A DNA stretch of 64,000 nt from Lytechinus variegatus. Lineage: Eukaryota > Echinodermata > Echinoidea > Temnopleuroida > Toxopneustidae. The notes below the pieces were generated by a model, which worked only from the letters and a program-made list of their open reading frames with translations, was not told the DNA's origin and ran no database searches. Made by a program: the position numbers and the translations under genes. Positions 46,802 to 57,178 of the stretch are shown here, in pieces. The stretch spans positions 6,369,501 through 6,433,500 of the forward strand of contig NC_054750.1 in the NCBI RefSeq assembly GCF_018143015.1, written 5' to 3'. Numbering within the stretch: the stretch's first letter is position 1; each line of letters opens with the position of its first letter.

Positions 46802-47164
46802 ATACAAGTAAACAAAAACAATACGAGGTACAATACACGGAATTCTGGAAGTAAAAGATTTATTTTTCGGAAGCCGAGTTGCACTTGCACAAACGATCGC
46901 GCGTTAGCTCCGGTGGCAGCAAAAATCTAGCAGCCGACGTGAAGTTAGAAACACGCGCGAAAATGTTGACCTATACTTCCTGGGTCAAACTGCGCACTGT
47001 GATGCGCACTGGATCGGCCCGAATTCAGGGTGAAACAGCGTTAGAAAGATGGTCGTATAAACGCTGATTCTGTCGGATCGTGATTCATGTTGCTGTTTTG
47101 AATCATGATTCAAATCGTGATTCCAATCATGATTCTGGGTTGAGGTCGCATAAACGCAGCCTTA

Positions 47165-47200
47165 GGCTGCGTTTATGCGACCTCAACCCAGAATTGCTCT
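47165..47200. mobile_element. Second Harbinger terminus in inverted (tail-to-tail) orientation
   Basis: GGCTGCGTTTATGCGACCTC and AACCCAGAAT repeat the right end of the preceding element in reverse, separated from it only by TTA. The similarity stops at about 47195. Confidence 0.7.
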
Positions 47201-47489
47201 GAAGGTGGATTTATCTGTATCCCCCATCAAATATCTCCCTTCAGGAACCCCGACCCCCCCCCCCCCCCCGAGAAACAAGAGCAAAATGACATCATGAATC
47301 AATCAATTTTGAAATCAGTAAAAAAAATATATTGATAAATAAACAATTGATGGGGAAACTCACTCCAACAAGTTATCTACGAGCTTATGTGTTTCAAAGT
47401 TCATTCTAAAGTGGCCATTTTCATAAAAACGTTTACAGTTTACTCAAACATTTTTATGAGATATGACGAGGTCGTACATGTTAGGGAAT

Positions 47490-47720
47490 TTTAGCAATCA
47501 CTACGCAGAAGATTTCTATAACGCGGAAAATCTTTTGTCAAGAGCATTTCTTATAACAGCATTTTCCGTCCTGGACTCAAGACAAACGACGTGTTTGCAT
47601 TTTTCCATCAGCTCCGAAATTTAGGACCAAATTTCTGTTCCGTTTTTGTTTTCTTTTTCTTTTTGTTGTTTATTTTTTACAAAGACATCCCAGCTGTTCA
47701 TTGTCACTATTTGAAGAGGA
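47490..47720. mobile_element. Dispersed repeat family O, copy 5
   Basis: GCAATCACTACGCAGAAGA, AAAATCTTTTGTCAAGAGC and a right part ACAAAGACATCCCAGCTG, in the same order as copy 3. Confidence 0.5.
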
Positions 47721-48214
47721 TTTTTTTATGAATTTATCGTCTTTTTTAAGCCGTCGTGCATCGTGAAGCGAAAAACTCACTATCAATGAAGGGTACGAAC
47801 GATGAGGGCAGTGTTCTTCGCCCCCTGTCTTGAAGAGCCCTATTTGGCAAAAACATAAAAATAATATCTTGTGTTCCATCTATTCAAGATTAAAAAATGT
47901 ATATGAATATGAGGTAAAAACAACTTAAGGAGGAAATTGATACACAAGGGGAATCGATGTTAGGGTGAACTTTACTTGGAAAGATAACTACCCATTTTGT
48001 TTACTAATAATGTGCAAGTTCCAGTATCTCCTTTATGCCCAGCACTCAGATGTCCGCAATTGAAATTAATAATCATCCCCTACTGGTATGGTGCGTTTTT
48101 CTCTTCCATTAGGCATCCATTTTTATTTCTGATTTACTTTGTTTAATGACAACCCCTTTCCCTATGACATACAAATCTTAAGATGATACTTCTTTCGTTC
48201 GAGAAGGGTCCCTT

Positions 48215-48790
48215 TCTTTAAAGTGGGTACGTACTCCGGGCTGAGAACAATTATATCTAAATAAATGGATTGAAATTAACCAAGCAAAATGCTGAAAATT
48301 TCATCAAAATCTGATAACAAATAACAAAGTTATTCCATTTTAAAGTTTAACAATATTTTGTGAAACAGTTGTATGCACGTTATAATGAATATTCATTAGG
48401 TGGGCTGATGATGCCCCCACTTACCTTACGTTCTTTTATGAAATTCATATTTTCATGCATGTGGGTATTATGCTAGTATGTTTACCTTATAATGAAAATA
48501 GTTGCAGCAATGAATATATTATGCATAAATTAGTTGTTAATACATTTTTTCTTAATTCTTGGAGAACAAAACTTAAAAAAAAAGTGGGGAAATTGCACTA
48601 TTAGTTTACTCATTGAATGTTCATGAAGACATGACTAGAACTGTTTCACCGAAATAATGCAAATCTTTAAAATGCCATAACGTATTCCTTCCGATTTGGA
48701 TCAGATTTTCAGTGTTTGTTTGTATGATTTTTCTTTATCTGTTCAAATCATGTCATTTTCATGTTTAAGCAATCCAGTCACTTTCTATTC
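48215..48790. mobile_element. Family M inverted-repeat element, copy 2
   Basis: Shares AATTTCATCAAAATCTGATAA, AACAGTTGTATG, AATGAATATTCATTAGGTGG and a right arm ATGCCATAACGTATTCC with 42952-43750. Both copies carry the ATGAATAT...GCTGATGATG block. Confidence 0.5.
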
Positions 48791-49045
48791 CACTGAGTAT
48801 ATGTTACTGAAGTCATAACCCAATCATTCCTTGTCATTTCATGCAGATGGGGGCTATCATAACCACGGAGCTCCAACGATTCTTACGACCAAGGGGGAAA
48901 AATGTAGTAATGAAATTTGAGTACCGCCCGAAAATGGAAATGTCAGTTAAAGATGTGAAATACGAAATTTCTATTTAAAATATCAGAGGGTGTTGCCTAA
49001 TGATGCCGGGTACATCTTTGGGGTAAAGATCGATTGAAAAAATGG

Positions 49046-49286
49046 ACACTGTAAAAACTGCGGTGTTAAAACTGACACCAATTGGTGTTAATAGAGGACC
49101 ACACCCTGAGGTGTTAAAATTACACCCTAGAGATTAAACGTAACACCAAAGAGTGTAAATGTAACAACAAAAGGTGTTGCAATAGCACCTATAGGTGTAA
49201 AACTAACGCCACCAATTTAACACCGGTGTATAATAACTGGTGTGGTCCTCTATGTACACCGGTTAACACCACAGTTTTTGCTGTGT
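49046..49286. mobile_element. MITE, family G (CACTGTAAAAACTGCGGTGTT), copy 1
   Basis: Left end CACTGTAAAAACTGCGGTGT; right end ACACCACAGTTTTTGCTGTG. Internal GAGGACCACACC and GGTGTGGTCCTC pair, and GTGTTA/TAACAC units recur throughout. About 240 bp. Confidence 0.85.
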
Positions 49287-49568
49287 GGGGTCAACATGTC
49301 GGGGGTAGAAAAAAAAGTAAACCGGCGATTGTAGGCATTATTCTTTTGTTTACGTAATCGTTTTGATATTTTAAGAATTAAAAATCGAATCAGAAGTGCT
49401 TTGAAGGATCAAATTTTATTGTATAAGTTCAAATAACCTCCTTTTTTATTGGAGTGTGATACAACTGTCCGGAAACTATGTATTGCTCAAATAAATGGTA
49501 TAAACGATTATATGATAAGGTAGCGCCATCTAGAGGCAGAAAACGTTTTCTGTTTCGTTTTCAAAAAT

Positions 49569-49788
49569 ACTGAGAAAAATCTTACCCAATATTGGGTAGT
49601 AAGAGACATGCATGCTTGCTTGGTATTTTTTCTACCCCATATTTGGCTAAATACATGTTTTAAGTGTAAATTTTAACGCAACATAGTGTAAAATTGACAA
49701 AATATTTGATATCAATTTACCAAACCAACATGCATGTGCCATTTCACCCAATATTGGGGAAAACCTTTTTAAGAGGGCTGGGGGGTTT
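49569..49788. mobile_element. MITE, family I, copy 2
   Basis: CTGAGAAAAATCTTACCC with AATATTGGGTAGTA at left; TTTCACCCAATATTGGGG with CTTTTTAAGAGGG at right; CATGCATG... centre shared with copy 1. Confidence 0.65.
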
Positions 49789-51659
49789 TACAATGTCAAT
49801 AAGTTAAGGGTTTCTTTTCGTAAATTTTGTTCGGCAAACTGTTAGTCAAATCTAGCGCAATAAGATAATGCATATGATGGTCATCTGGTCATCATGATGG
49901 TATGAACGATTTCCTGCCCCTGCTCTACAACTCCATTCGCCGATTCTAGCCAACCTTCTCTCACTCTCGCCTCTCCATTATAATTTCTACCTCTATTCGG
50001 ATTTTTTCCCCCTTTTTTTGCGTTTCGAAAAATATTGTCCTACACATCACATGGACAATGCATCTTGGTTGATTTCAAGAAAATCTTGAATAGGTAGGAA
50101 GGGTTACTTTAGCCTAGCCGCATATGACAGGTATACTCTCTACTACACAACTGGCAGAAGATTAAGATTTATGTGTAACTTGGGGAGTTGCCAATTTAGT
50201 CATACTATTTTCAATGATTAAAGGTAATTAAAAGTACCTGTCAAAGACCTTTAACGCCTACATATTTGTCCTTGATTTCTTTAACCTTTTTACGTTTGTT
50301 TCGTGACCATCAAACCTCAACGACTTTATCCAATTTGCGTTTTTTTTCTATTTTATCATCTACTCAAGGCAAAAAGTTTGCTCAGTGAAGCACGAGCAGA
50401 GAATTAAAAATAATATCTCATACAGTGTAGGTAAGAGGGAGTCAAATACTTAAATTAATAACGTCATTGTCGCTAGCATAGGACGGGAAATAAAATATAA
50501 GAGCATTATCATAAATTCTCTGTGTATACATTTTCTAATCAAGTTTTAATCAGAGATGCAGAATGAAATTGGACGGATTAAACAATCAACGTGATGGAAT
50601 TACAATAAAGGTCGATCGATATGCATGATTATCATTGCAATATAAGAAAAATAATATGCTTTAAAAATCCTTACTAATCTATATGCTACCTCAATACAAT
50701 TCAAAACTTAACTTTAGAGGTGACTTTTAAGCTGAGTCTACATATTAATAATTAGGTTTTTAAGAATAAGGCATTAGCGCAATTAACCCCTAAGAACTGA
50801 GGCTGCCAGACATGGTGTATGGGGCCCAATTAAAAAAAAATGGTTGCGATTGAGTGAAGCGAGCGAGCAAAAATGTTGACCTGTTTCAATTCAAAAATTG
50901 AATTTTGTTGTAGACTTTTACTTATTCAGAGAAACAATATCATTTTTCCTTCAATCCCTCTTTCTTTCTCTTTTTCCTTGGTCGTTATGGGTTTTTTTAG
51001 GGCGGATTCATGGCCAGAGCCCCCCCCCCCTTCCCATCAGTATGCAGGTGGATTGAGCGTCCCTTATTTCAATATGCTAGTAATGATTAAGATCATGTTA
51101 TCATAAAACAGCAAAGAACATCATCCAGAAAAATGAGAAGTATATTTAGTAAAATCATTCACTATGAGGGACATTACGTATTCCATTCGTAGAAAAATGA
51201 CTTTACTTAATGTTATGGTATTGATAATATATTATCACTGAATAACTTTTCATGTATAATTTGAATGTCGGTTTCTATTAACGAGTTTATAATGGAAATG
51301 ACCATGAAAACCTACAAGAGTGCTTCAAATTGCTACATAGAATTTTCTGGTCAATTTTTCAAAAGATGTAAGTGCGCGTTTTGGGTTCTTATTTACATGT
51401 ACATAGCACCTAGTCTTGTTGTAGAAATGAGCTTAATAGAAAAAAGAAAGAGCAAGTGGAAGGATTGCACTCCCCCCCCCTCCCGCTGGCGTAAAGATGT
51501 GGGGCTTGGGGCCCCCAAAAACAAAAGAATGAAGGAGAATTTTTGCTCGCTCATTCGCAACTTTTTGTAAATTTTGCCCTTTACATCGCTTACCCTTAAA
51601 AATTTATACTCATTACGCTGTATAAAAATATTTGGTAAAAAATTTGCAAGCACGAGGTT
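49789..51659. other. Intergenic stretch without recognised genes
   Basis: AT-rich. Contains a GAAGCGAGCGAGCAAAAATG block at about 50857-50876 and GGCGGATTCATGGCCAGAGC near 51001, both pieces of common dispersed repeats, but no coding domain. Confidence 0.4.
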
Positions 51660-51869
51660 AATTATGTGTCCAATCAAATGGGACAGTATTTTACCCAATG
51701 CGGGAAGCATGTTGTCCAGTAAGGTTAAAAAAATAAGCAGCAATTACTTTAGAATGGGTAAAATTTTCATCACACTGGATAAATAAAAAGTCCAAAAGAA
51801 ATGTCCAATGTTGGTTGGACACAAAATTACCCTCATGGAGCACATTTACCCAATATTTTTTAGAGTGTA
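51660..51869. mobile_element. Family I-related inverted-repeat element
   Basis: GTGTCCAATCAAATGGGACA near the left faces TGTCCAATGTTGGTTGGACA; TTTACCCAATATTTTTTAGAG closes it as in family I. The left tip is not resolved. Confidence 0.45.
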
Positions 51870-52461
51870 CGCCACTGCCCCCCCCCCATAAAAAAATCCC
51901 TCGGAGAAAACTAAATTTGTATAAGTCACCCCCCCATCATGAACACCGATTGATACCCATACTTCAGTCGTCAACCTACCATGTACAACATAGCAACCCT
52001 TTGAACACATACCCTTATTCAAATACACACATTTCAGAAAGGTTGATGCCTAGTACAAAGAACAACTAGCAAGCTGAACTGGATCCAATTTACGAAAGAA
52101 AAGAAAATCGTTACCTTGTGAAATGATTTACCAATACCAGGGATTGCTTGTTTGCTGCATGAATTACATCACGTACACTTCATGGACTGGTGCGTTTTAT
52201 ATGCTATCATACCACCAATTCATGGACGGTGAACTTTCTCACGATAAAACACCATTATTTCCCAAACTTCCAAAGCAATGCATCTATTTGTTTATCAATT
52301 ATTTTCAAATTGTATGTGGTCGATAAACTTCTTGCGAATCAAGTAAATGTCAATAAATGTGGTCAGCGTTTACGCACTTGCCATTCTTAATAATAAATAG
52401 ATTGATTTGTTTGTTTTGACAGGTGTTTAGTGCTATCTGAAAAAAAATGTCAATCAATTTC

Positions 52462-52595
52462 GTCGAAAGTTGGTGGACTGGGACAGCAGATTATCTGAAG
52501 ATTTGCACCGGACAAACAATTGTAAATAATTATGTCGCTGCACAGATGCAAGGGATTATTATGCTGTCCCTGTCCATTAACTTTCGACAAAAACC
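52462..52595. mobile_element. Short inverted-repeat element (TCGAAAGTT...AACTTTCGA)
   Basis: GTCGAAAGTTGGTGGACTGG with GACAGCA at left; TGCTGTCCCTGTCCATTAAC with TTTCGAC at right. About 130 bp, nearly all palindromic. Confidence 0.7.
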
Positions 52596-53399
52596 TCCTA
52601 GCTCTCCATTGTGATTTAACTTGCATTTTCAAAGGCATTGGTGCGTTGTAGAGAGTTTCCCCGTGGTAAATGCGAAAAGTCTCTATTTTCTCCTTTAATA
52701 ATTGAAATTAGGTGTCAAATTATGATAAAGAAGATGTACTAATCACAACTTGTAAAATCTTACCATGATAATTCCAACTTTCGATTCTCCTAGAAGCAAA
52801 ATCCTTAAATCCATCGAAAACTTTTCTCTTTGGTTTTATTACAGAATTATCACCTCAACGATCTTTTCCTTCCTATTCCCGGGCTATTCACGTGAGCGAG
52901 AGAAGAAACCAAACCAATAACTTCACGACAGAGTATACTTCCTTCTATAAAATCACCACAATGCACTTGTATATTTATATGATATAAGTGGATCCAGACA
53001 TAATGATCTCAGTGAAACAAATATTATAATTCCAATGGAAACTTTTCGCATCAATGTTAGAAGTTTAAAATCGCTCCATTTCCCGATACCCACTTTCTTG
53101 CAAAGAACCTCAGTTCCAGATGAGCAGAGCAAGTTCTCAGACATGCTTCTGTGAGCCTCATCAGAGAGATAATACATGGTGTGCCGTGAAACCACTTCAC
53201 TCTTGAGCTATGTTCAATGGCTGGTCGCAGTCTATTCCTTCACTTCTTTCCTCCACTTTCACTTCTTCTCCAGATCGATAGCTGTCAGATAACTTGTTGA
53301 GAACATCTGGAAGCCTTTCAGCAGTTCCAGGGCTTGTCTATCCTTCTGGATTCTTATTTTGCCCCGATATGAGAACATCTTCACAAGCACATTTCATTT

Positions 53400-53860
53400 T
53401 CATTTTCAGTCATCCTGTGATTTTATCTCACGGTACAGTATACAGTCATCCGCAAAGAGACGAAGTGTGACCTTATACATTTGTGAAGATCCCTGATGTA
53501 CAGTAAGAAAAGCAAAGGCCCTAACACTGTACCTTGGGGGACGCCCGATCTTACTGGAACAGAGGCTGATGCTCCGCCTTCTAGCACTACCCTCCGAGAC
53601 CGCTTAGTAAGGAAGTTTCTAATCCATATTTGTAGGGGTCCTGTGATTGGTTTAGCTTAAGAAGTGAGGGACGGTGTTAAATACCCTCAAATGCCTTGCT
53701 GAAGTCATATATGATAATATCTTCTTGACCCTGGTGATTCAAAGCTTTGAACAGGTCGTTGAAAGTTTCAGCAAGTTTGGTTTCACACGAGTGACCTTTC
53801 CGAAATCTATGTTGTTCTTTATTTAGAATCCCATGCATAATTCTCAATTTGATTCATAAT
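53400..53860 (-). pseudogene. Decayed non-LTR retrotransposon reverse transcriptase fragment
   Basis: Read on the minus strand across frames: HRFRKGHSCETKL (about 53830-53790), DIIIYDFSKAFEG (about 53725-53690), then [17 protein letters not shown] (about 53545-53490), then [11 protein letters not shown] (53459-53427). These are the conserved blocks of non-LTR (Jockey/CR1-like) reverse transcriptases, with the catalytic FADD intact in sequence. Frameshifts and stops occur between DFSKAF and GVPQG and again before FADD. No endonuclease or tail was found, so this is a dead internal piece. Confidence 0.85.
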
Positions 53861-53929
53861 TTTTAAGTGGACGATGTGTTCTAACAATTTACTTTGGGCA
53901 AGCGACATATTTGCAGTATTTAGTCAGCT

Positions 53930-54070
53930 CAGAATCTTACGACTAACTGCTCTCCCGGTTCACCAATTTTCGACAAAGACCTCTCAGCTGTTCATTGTAG
54001 TTTGACGGGCATTTTCATTAGTTTTGTATGTTACAGAATCCGTCCCCGTTGCGATTGAGAAAACTCACAA
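53930..54070. mobile_element. Dispersed repeat family O, copy 6 (one arm)
   Basis: TTTTCGACAAAGACCTCTCA, GCTGTTCATTGTAG, GTTACAGAATCCGTCCCCGT, TGCGATTGAGAAAACTC. Immediately beside the reverse-transcriptase fragment. Confidence 0.55.
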
Positions 54071-55164
54071 TTGGTGGCGAATCCATTGACATTAGAATTA
54101 ACAGGAAAGATTTCGGAGGGGTCTACAGAAAAGAGTTTCTCCTACTATTATCATAGACATTAAACATGTTACTGTCATGTCGTTTCACCAAAAAAAAACT
54201 ATTTTAGAGTCAAATAGCTTTTCATCGTGGAAAAAAAGAGGATAAAGGGGAGAGGAAAATAAGAAAAAAGAAGGGTGAAGGGTTAGAAATAGACAGACCT
54301 GACAAATTTATTATTCAACAGAGAAAAAGAAACGTCACTTTGAGGACATCCCCCCCTTCTCCCATCCCACCCATCATCAAAACAATATGGCATTACCAAC
54401 TCTAGGGCTGCTTTCCAAAAAAAAGAGAACAGATTGAAGAGATTTGAATATTAAACCTCAATTTAACGGTATACAACATGTTTATATATTCTTTCAATGG
54501 TGTCTCAAGTAGCACATTTTTTTTTGGAAAAAGTCGCTTCATGTGACGATATGGTTAGTCTGCATCCAAAAAAAAATTGAATTTTGTATTTTGCATTCAG
54601 TTTTATTTAGGAGAACCTTCATGAACACAATCATCAGATGATTTGTACTATGGTAAGTCCATGATTAACAAGCATGCTTTTCAGTTGGATCCCCATTTGA
54701 TTCCATTATTTTGCCTTATTTTGTAATTTCATCATCGAAATTGCAGTGAAATAAAACCTTTATCAATCAACCAATAAATATTATCCATTTATCTATTTGT
54801 GTGGTGACAAAAGTTTTATGATGATATATAATAAATTATGTTCATCTTCATTTCGGTTAAAAACTTGGATAAACTTCCTTTTAGACTACCCTTTGACACC
54901 ACCTTGTGCTATCTCTTGATTTTCTCCTGCCTTAAAGCACATATTTAATCAGTTCTATTCAGTGAATTTGGTGTCAATGTACAAAACATGAGTATTTGAG
55001 TAGCTAACATCACATGTACGAAGTAAACATTGCACATTCGTTGGCAAGGTCACAGTAAAAGTGCATATAATGGTATGCACATTAGTTATGAATGTATAAA
55101 GGTGAATAGTAAAATCATAAAAAATAATATAGGGACCTCGTATGGATTTCAGCAAGAATATATA
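54071..55164. other. Intergenic stretch without recognised genes
   Basis: AT-rich, with A runs. Only a 70-codon chance frame at 54955-55167 on the minus strand. Confidence 0.4.
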
Positions 55165-55403
55165 CACAGCAAAAACTGTGGTGTTAACCGGTGTACATAG
55201 AGGACCACATCAGTTATTTTACACCGGTGTTAAATTGGTGGTGTTAGTTTTACACCTATAAGTGTTATTACAACACCTATGGTTGTTACATTTACACTCT
55301 TTGGTGTTATGTTCAATCTCTAGGGTGTTATTTTAACACCTCAGGGTGTGGTCCTCTATTAACACCAATTAGTGTCAGTATTAACATCACAGTTTGTACA
55401 GTG
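55165..55403. mobile_element. MITE, family G, copy 2 (inverted relative to copy 1)
   Basis: CACAGCAAAAACTGTGGTGT at left and ACATCACAGTTTGTACAGTG at right. Its interior is the reverse complement of 49046-49286 (CATAGAGGACCACA..., ...GGTGTGGTCCTCTATTAAC). Confidence 0.85.
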
Positions 55404-56520
55404 TACGTACAAAACGGAATACGAAGGGCGTAAGCGCTGCTTGAAAAGAGCTTAGTTCATAATTATGCAACATTGCTCATAGAGCGCTCATTCTGATAGA
55501 GTACTATAGGTCCTACAAGTCAGTATTATGATGATTTCAATCCCCAAGGCAAATATGATATTATCAAGGGGATAAAATGGAACATTACAAGAAATGCTGC
55601 TAGGTGGTTCTGTCCCAAAACTCGTTTAAGGCATTATGGGAGAGGGGTAAATAGGTAAATACTTGGAATAAAAGTAAAAGAGAAGAATTCACCAGGGTTT
55701 ATTCAAAGGTTTAGTGCTGTTTAGATTGGGATTGACCTGTTGACCCATTGACTTCTCAAATAAGTCCAAAGAGAATGAGAGAAAGTAGTCATATAAAGGA
55801 CATGAGCTTGCAAAAACTGGACTTAAGTGGGATTTCATTTGATGACGGATCCTAATTCACGTTTCACGACACGTCTATTAATACGGCAACATATGCTAAC
55901 ATTCTATGACAAATATTCATTATTCACTGGTTAACCAAGGAAGACCGTACCAGCAATTGGACAGATTTCCATGCAAAATTTTTTCAACTTTATCTTTCAT
56001 CAGACACTTCTGAACGGGTTTTTTTTTTTTTCTTCATTATCGGAGATTAATTTTATAAGCATGATTTGGAATTACCAAGGATATTTGATTTCTAAATAAC
56101 TATCCACACTTGGAATTATTGAATTATGTAGATTTATTTAATTGTGACTTGGTATTAAATGGTATATTGATCAATAACAAATGAAAGAGAAAAGAAACTC
56201 ATCCGGCAAATTCCCTGTACCTCTCTGCCTTTATATCATCTTCACTTTTAATCTTTTCAATGATAAGCAAAAGTTTTGCGTAAATGATATCTATATAGTT
56301 CGGGCAAAATTTTGCTTATATTTTTCCTTTAATCAAGATTCTACAATAATGCTAACTTTTCTAATTATAATGGATCTGAACTTCAGAACGAATAAGGGAG
56401 AGGTGTCACCGTAATCTCTACATGGATAACACCGTGAATTCATGGGGTCTTCAAACAAAGTAAACAGATAGAAATGACTAGAGAAGAATGAAAATTGAAG
56501 TGGGTTTTTCCCCCTAACCT
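55404..56520. other. Upstream flank of the EAAT-like gene
   Basis: AT-rich; no recognised repeat ends or coding domains. Confidence 0.4.
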
Positions 56521-56530
56521 TTCAGTGAGG

Positions 56531-56556
56531 TATAAAATGACGCATTGCGCATGCGC
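56531..56556 (+). promoter_or_regulatory. Candidate promoter elements: TATA-like box and NRF-1-type site
   Basis: TATAAAAT at 56531-56538, then a perfect palindrome TGCGCATGCGC at 56546-56556 matching the NRF-1 (nuclear respiratory factor) consensus, about 390 bp before the ATG at 56942. The surrounding 56520-56660 is more GC/CpG-rich than the neighbourhood. Start of transcription not known. Confidence 0.45.
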
Positions 56557-56941
56557 TGTACGTTCTATACAAGACAGTTTCTCCGCCAAGTGTGCACTGC
56601 GCAATCGCCTGGGTTTTCTCGTAAACTGTCGACTCCAGATCTGATCGCTCGCTGAAAGAGAACTCAAGTTTGAGGAGCTCTCCGACAAAAAAATATATGC
56701 AAGCAAATTGCAGTTCTAGACTGTAGGCATATTTGAAAGTTTGCGCAATCTGTTTAACATTTAAAAGGTTTACATTATTCATTTCTCATCAAACATACGA
56801 GGGTGTCTCCTGCATTTGAGACAAACACCCTGAAAAAAGATTGTCACTCGCTAAACCGTTTTGAAAGTTAAGTTCGAGATCTTTTATAAACTTAAGATTT
56901 CAGCGGACTGGTAGAACCTACCTTTACAAAACAACAGCAAC

Positions 56942-57178
56942 ATGGCAGACACGGAAATCGGGATGAAAGATGGAGGAGATGTGAGATCTGAGAAAACATT
57001 CTGTCAGAAGTTCACCGAATTCCTCTTCAAGAACCTCCTTCTTATCCTCATGATCCTATCCCTAATTCTCGGATGTTGTGTTGGTTTTGGGATCAAGCTC
57101 GGATCGGATCGCGATTTCACTTCGGACGAGATCAAATATATCAGCTTTCCAGGGACAATCTTTCTCAACATGCTCAAG
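56942..57178 (+). CDS. EAAT-like exon 1
   Basis: ATG context AACATGG. Codes 79 residues: polar start, TM1, a short loop and KYISFPGTIFLNMLK. Donor AAG|GTATGC. Confidence 0.9.

Larger units (their letters stand above)
44690..47161. mobile_element. Harbinger/PIF-type DNA transposon, non-autonomous, interrupted by a hAT-type element
   Basis: Left terminus AGGGTGCGTTTATTCGACAC and right terminus GTCGCATAAACGCAGCC are inverse repeats, flanked by TTA at 44687-44689 and 47162-47164, the 3-bp target expected for PIF/Harbinger. Subterminal arms repeat AATCATGATT(C/A) palindromes on both sides. A Myb/SANT-like reading frame sits near the right part, as in the accessory protein gene of Harbinger transposons; no transposase was found. 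Without the 1.43-kb insertion and its duplicated target, the element would be about 1.05 kb. Confidence 0.75.

Noticed and set aside
46879..47067. 62-codon ORF after the Myb/SANT-like frame
   Set aside because: No domain and it lies in the non-coding right arm of the Harbinger element.
53200..53400. Possible C-terminal continuation of the reverse-transcriptase fragment
   Set aside because: An open minus-strand stretch exists but I cannot match it to any retrotransposon domain.
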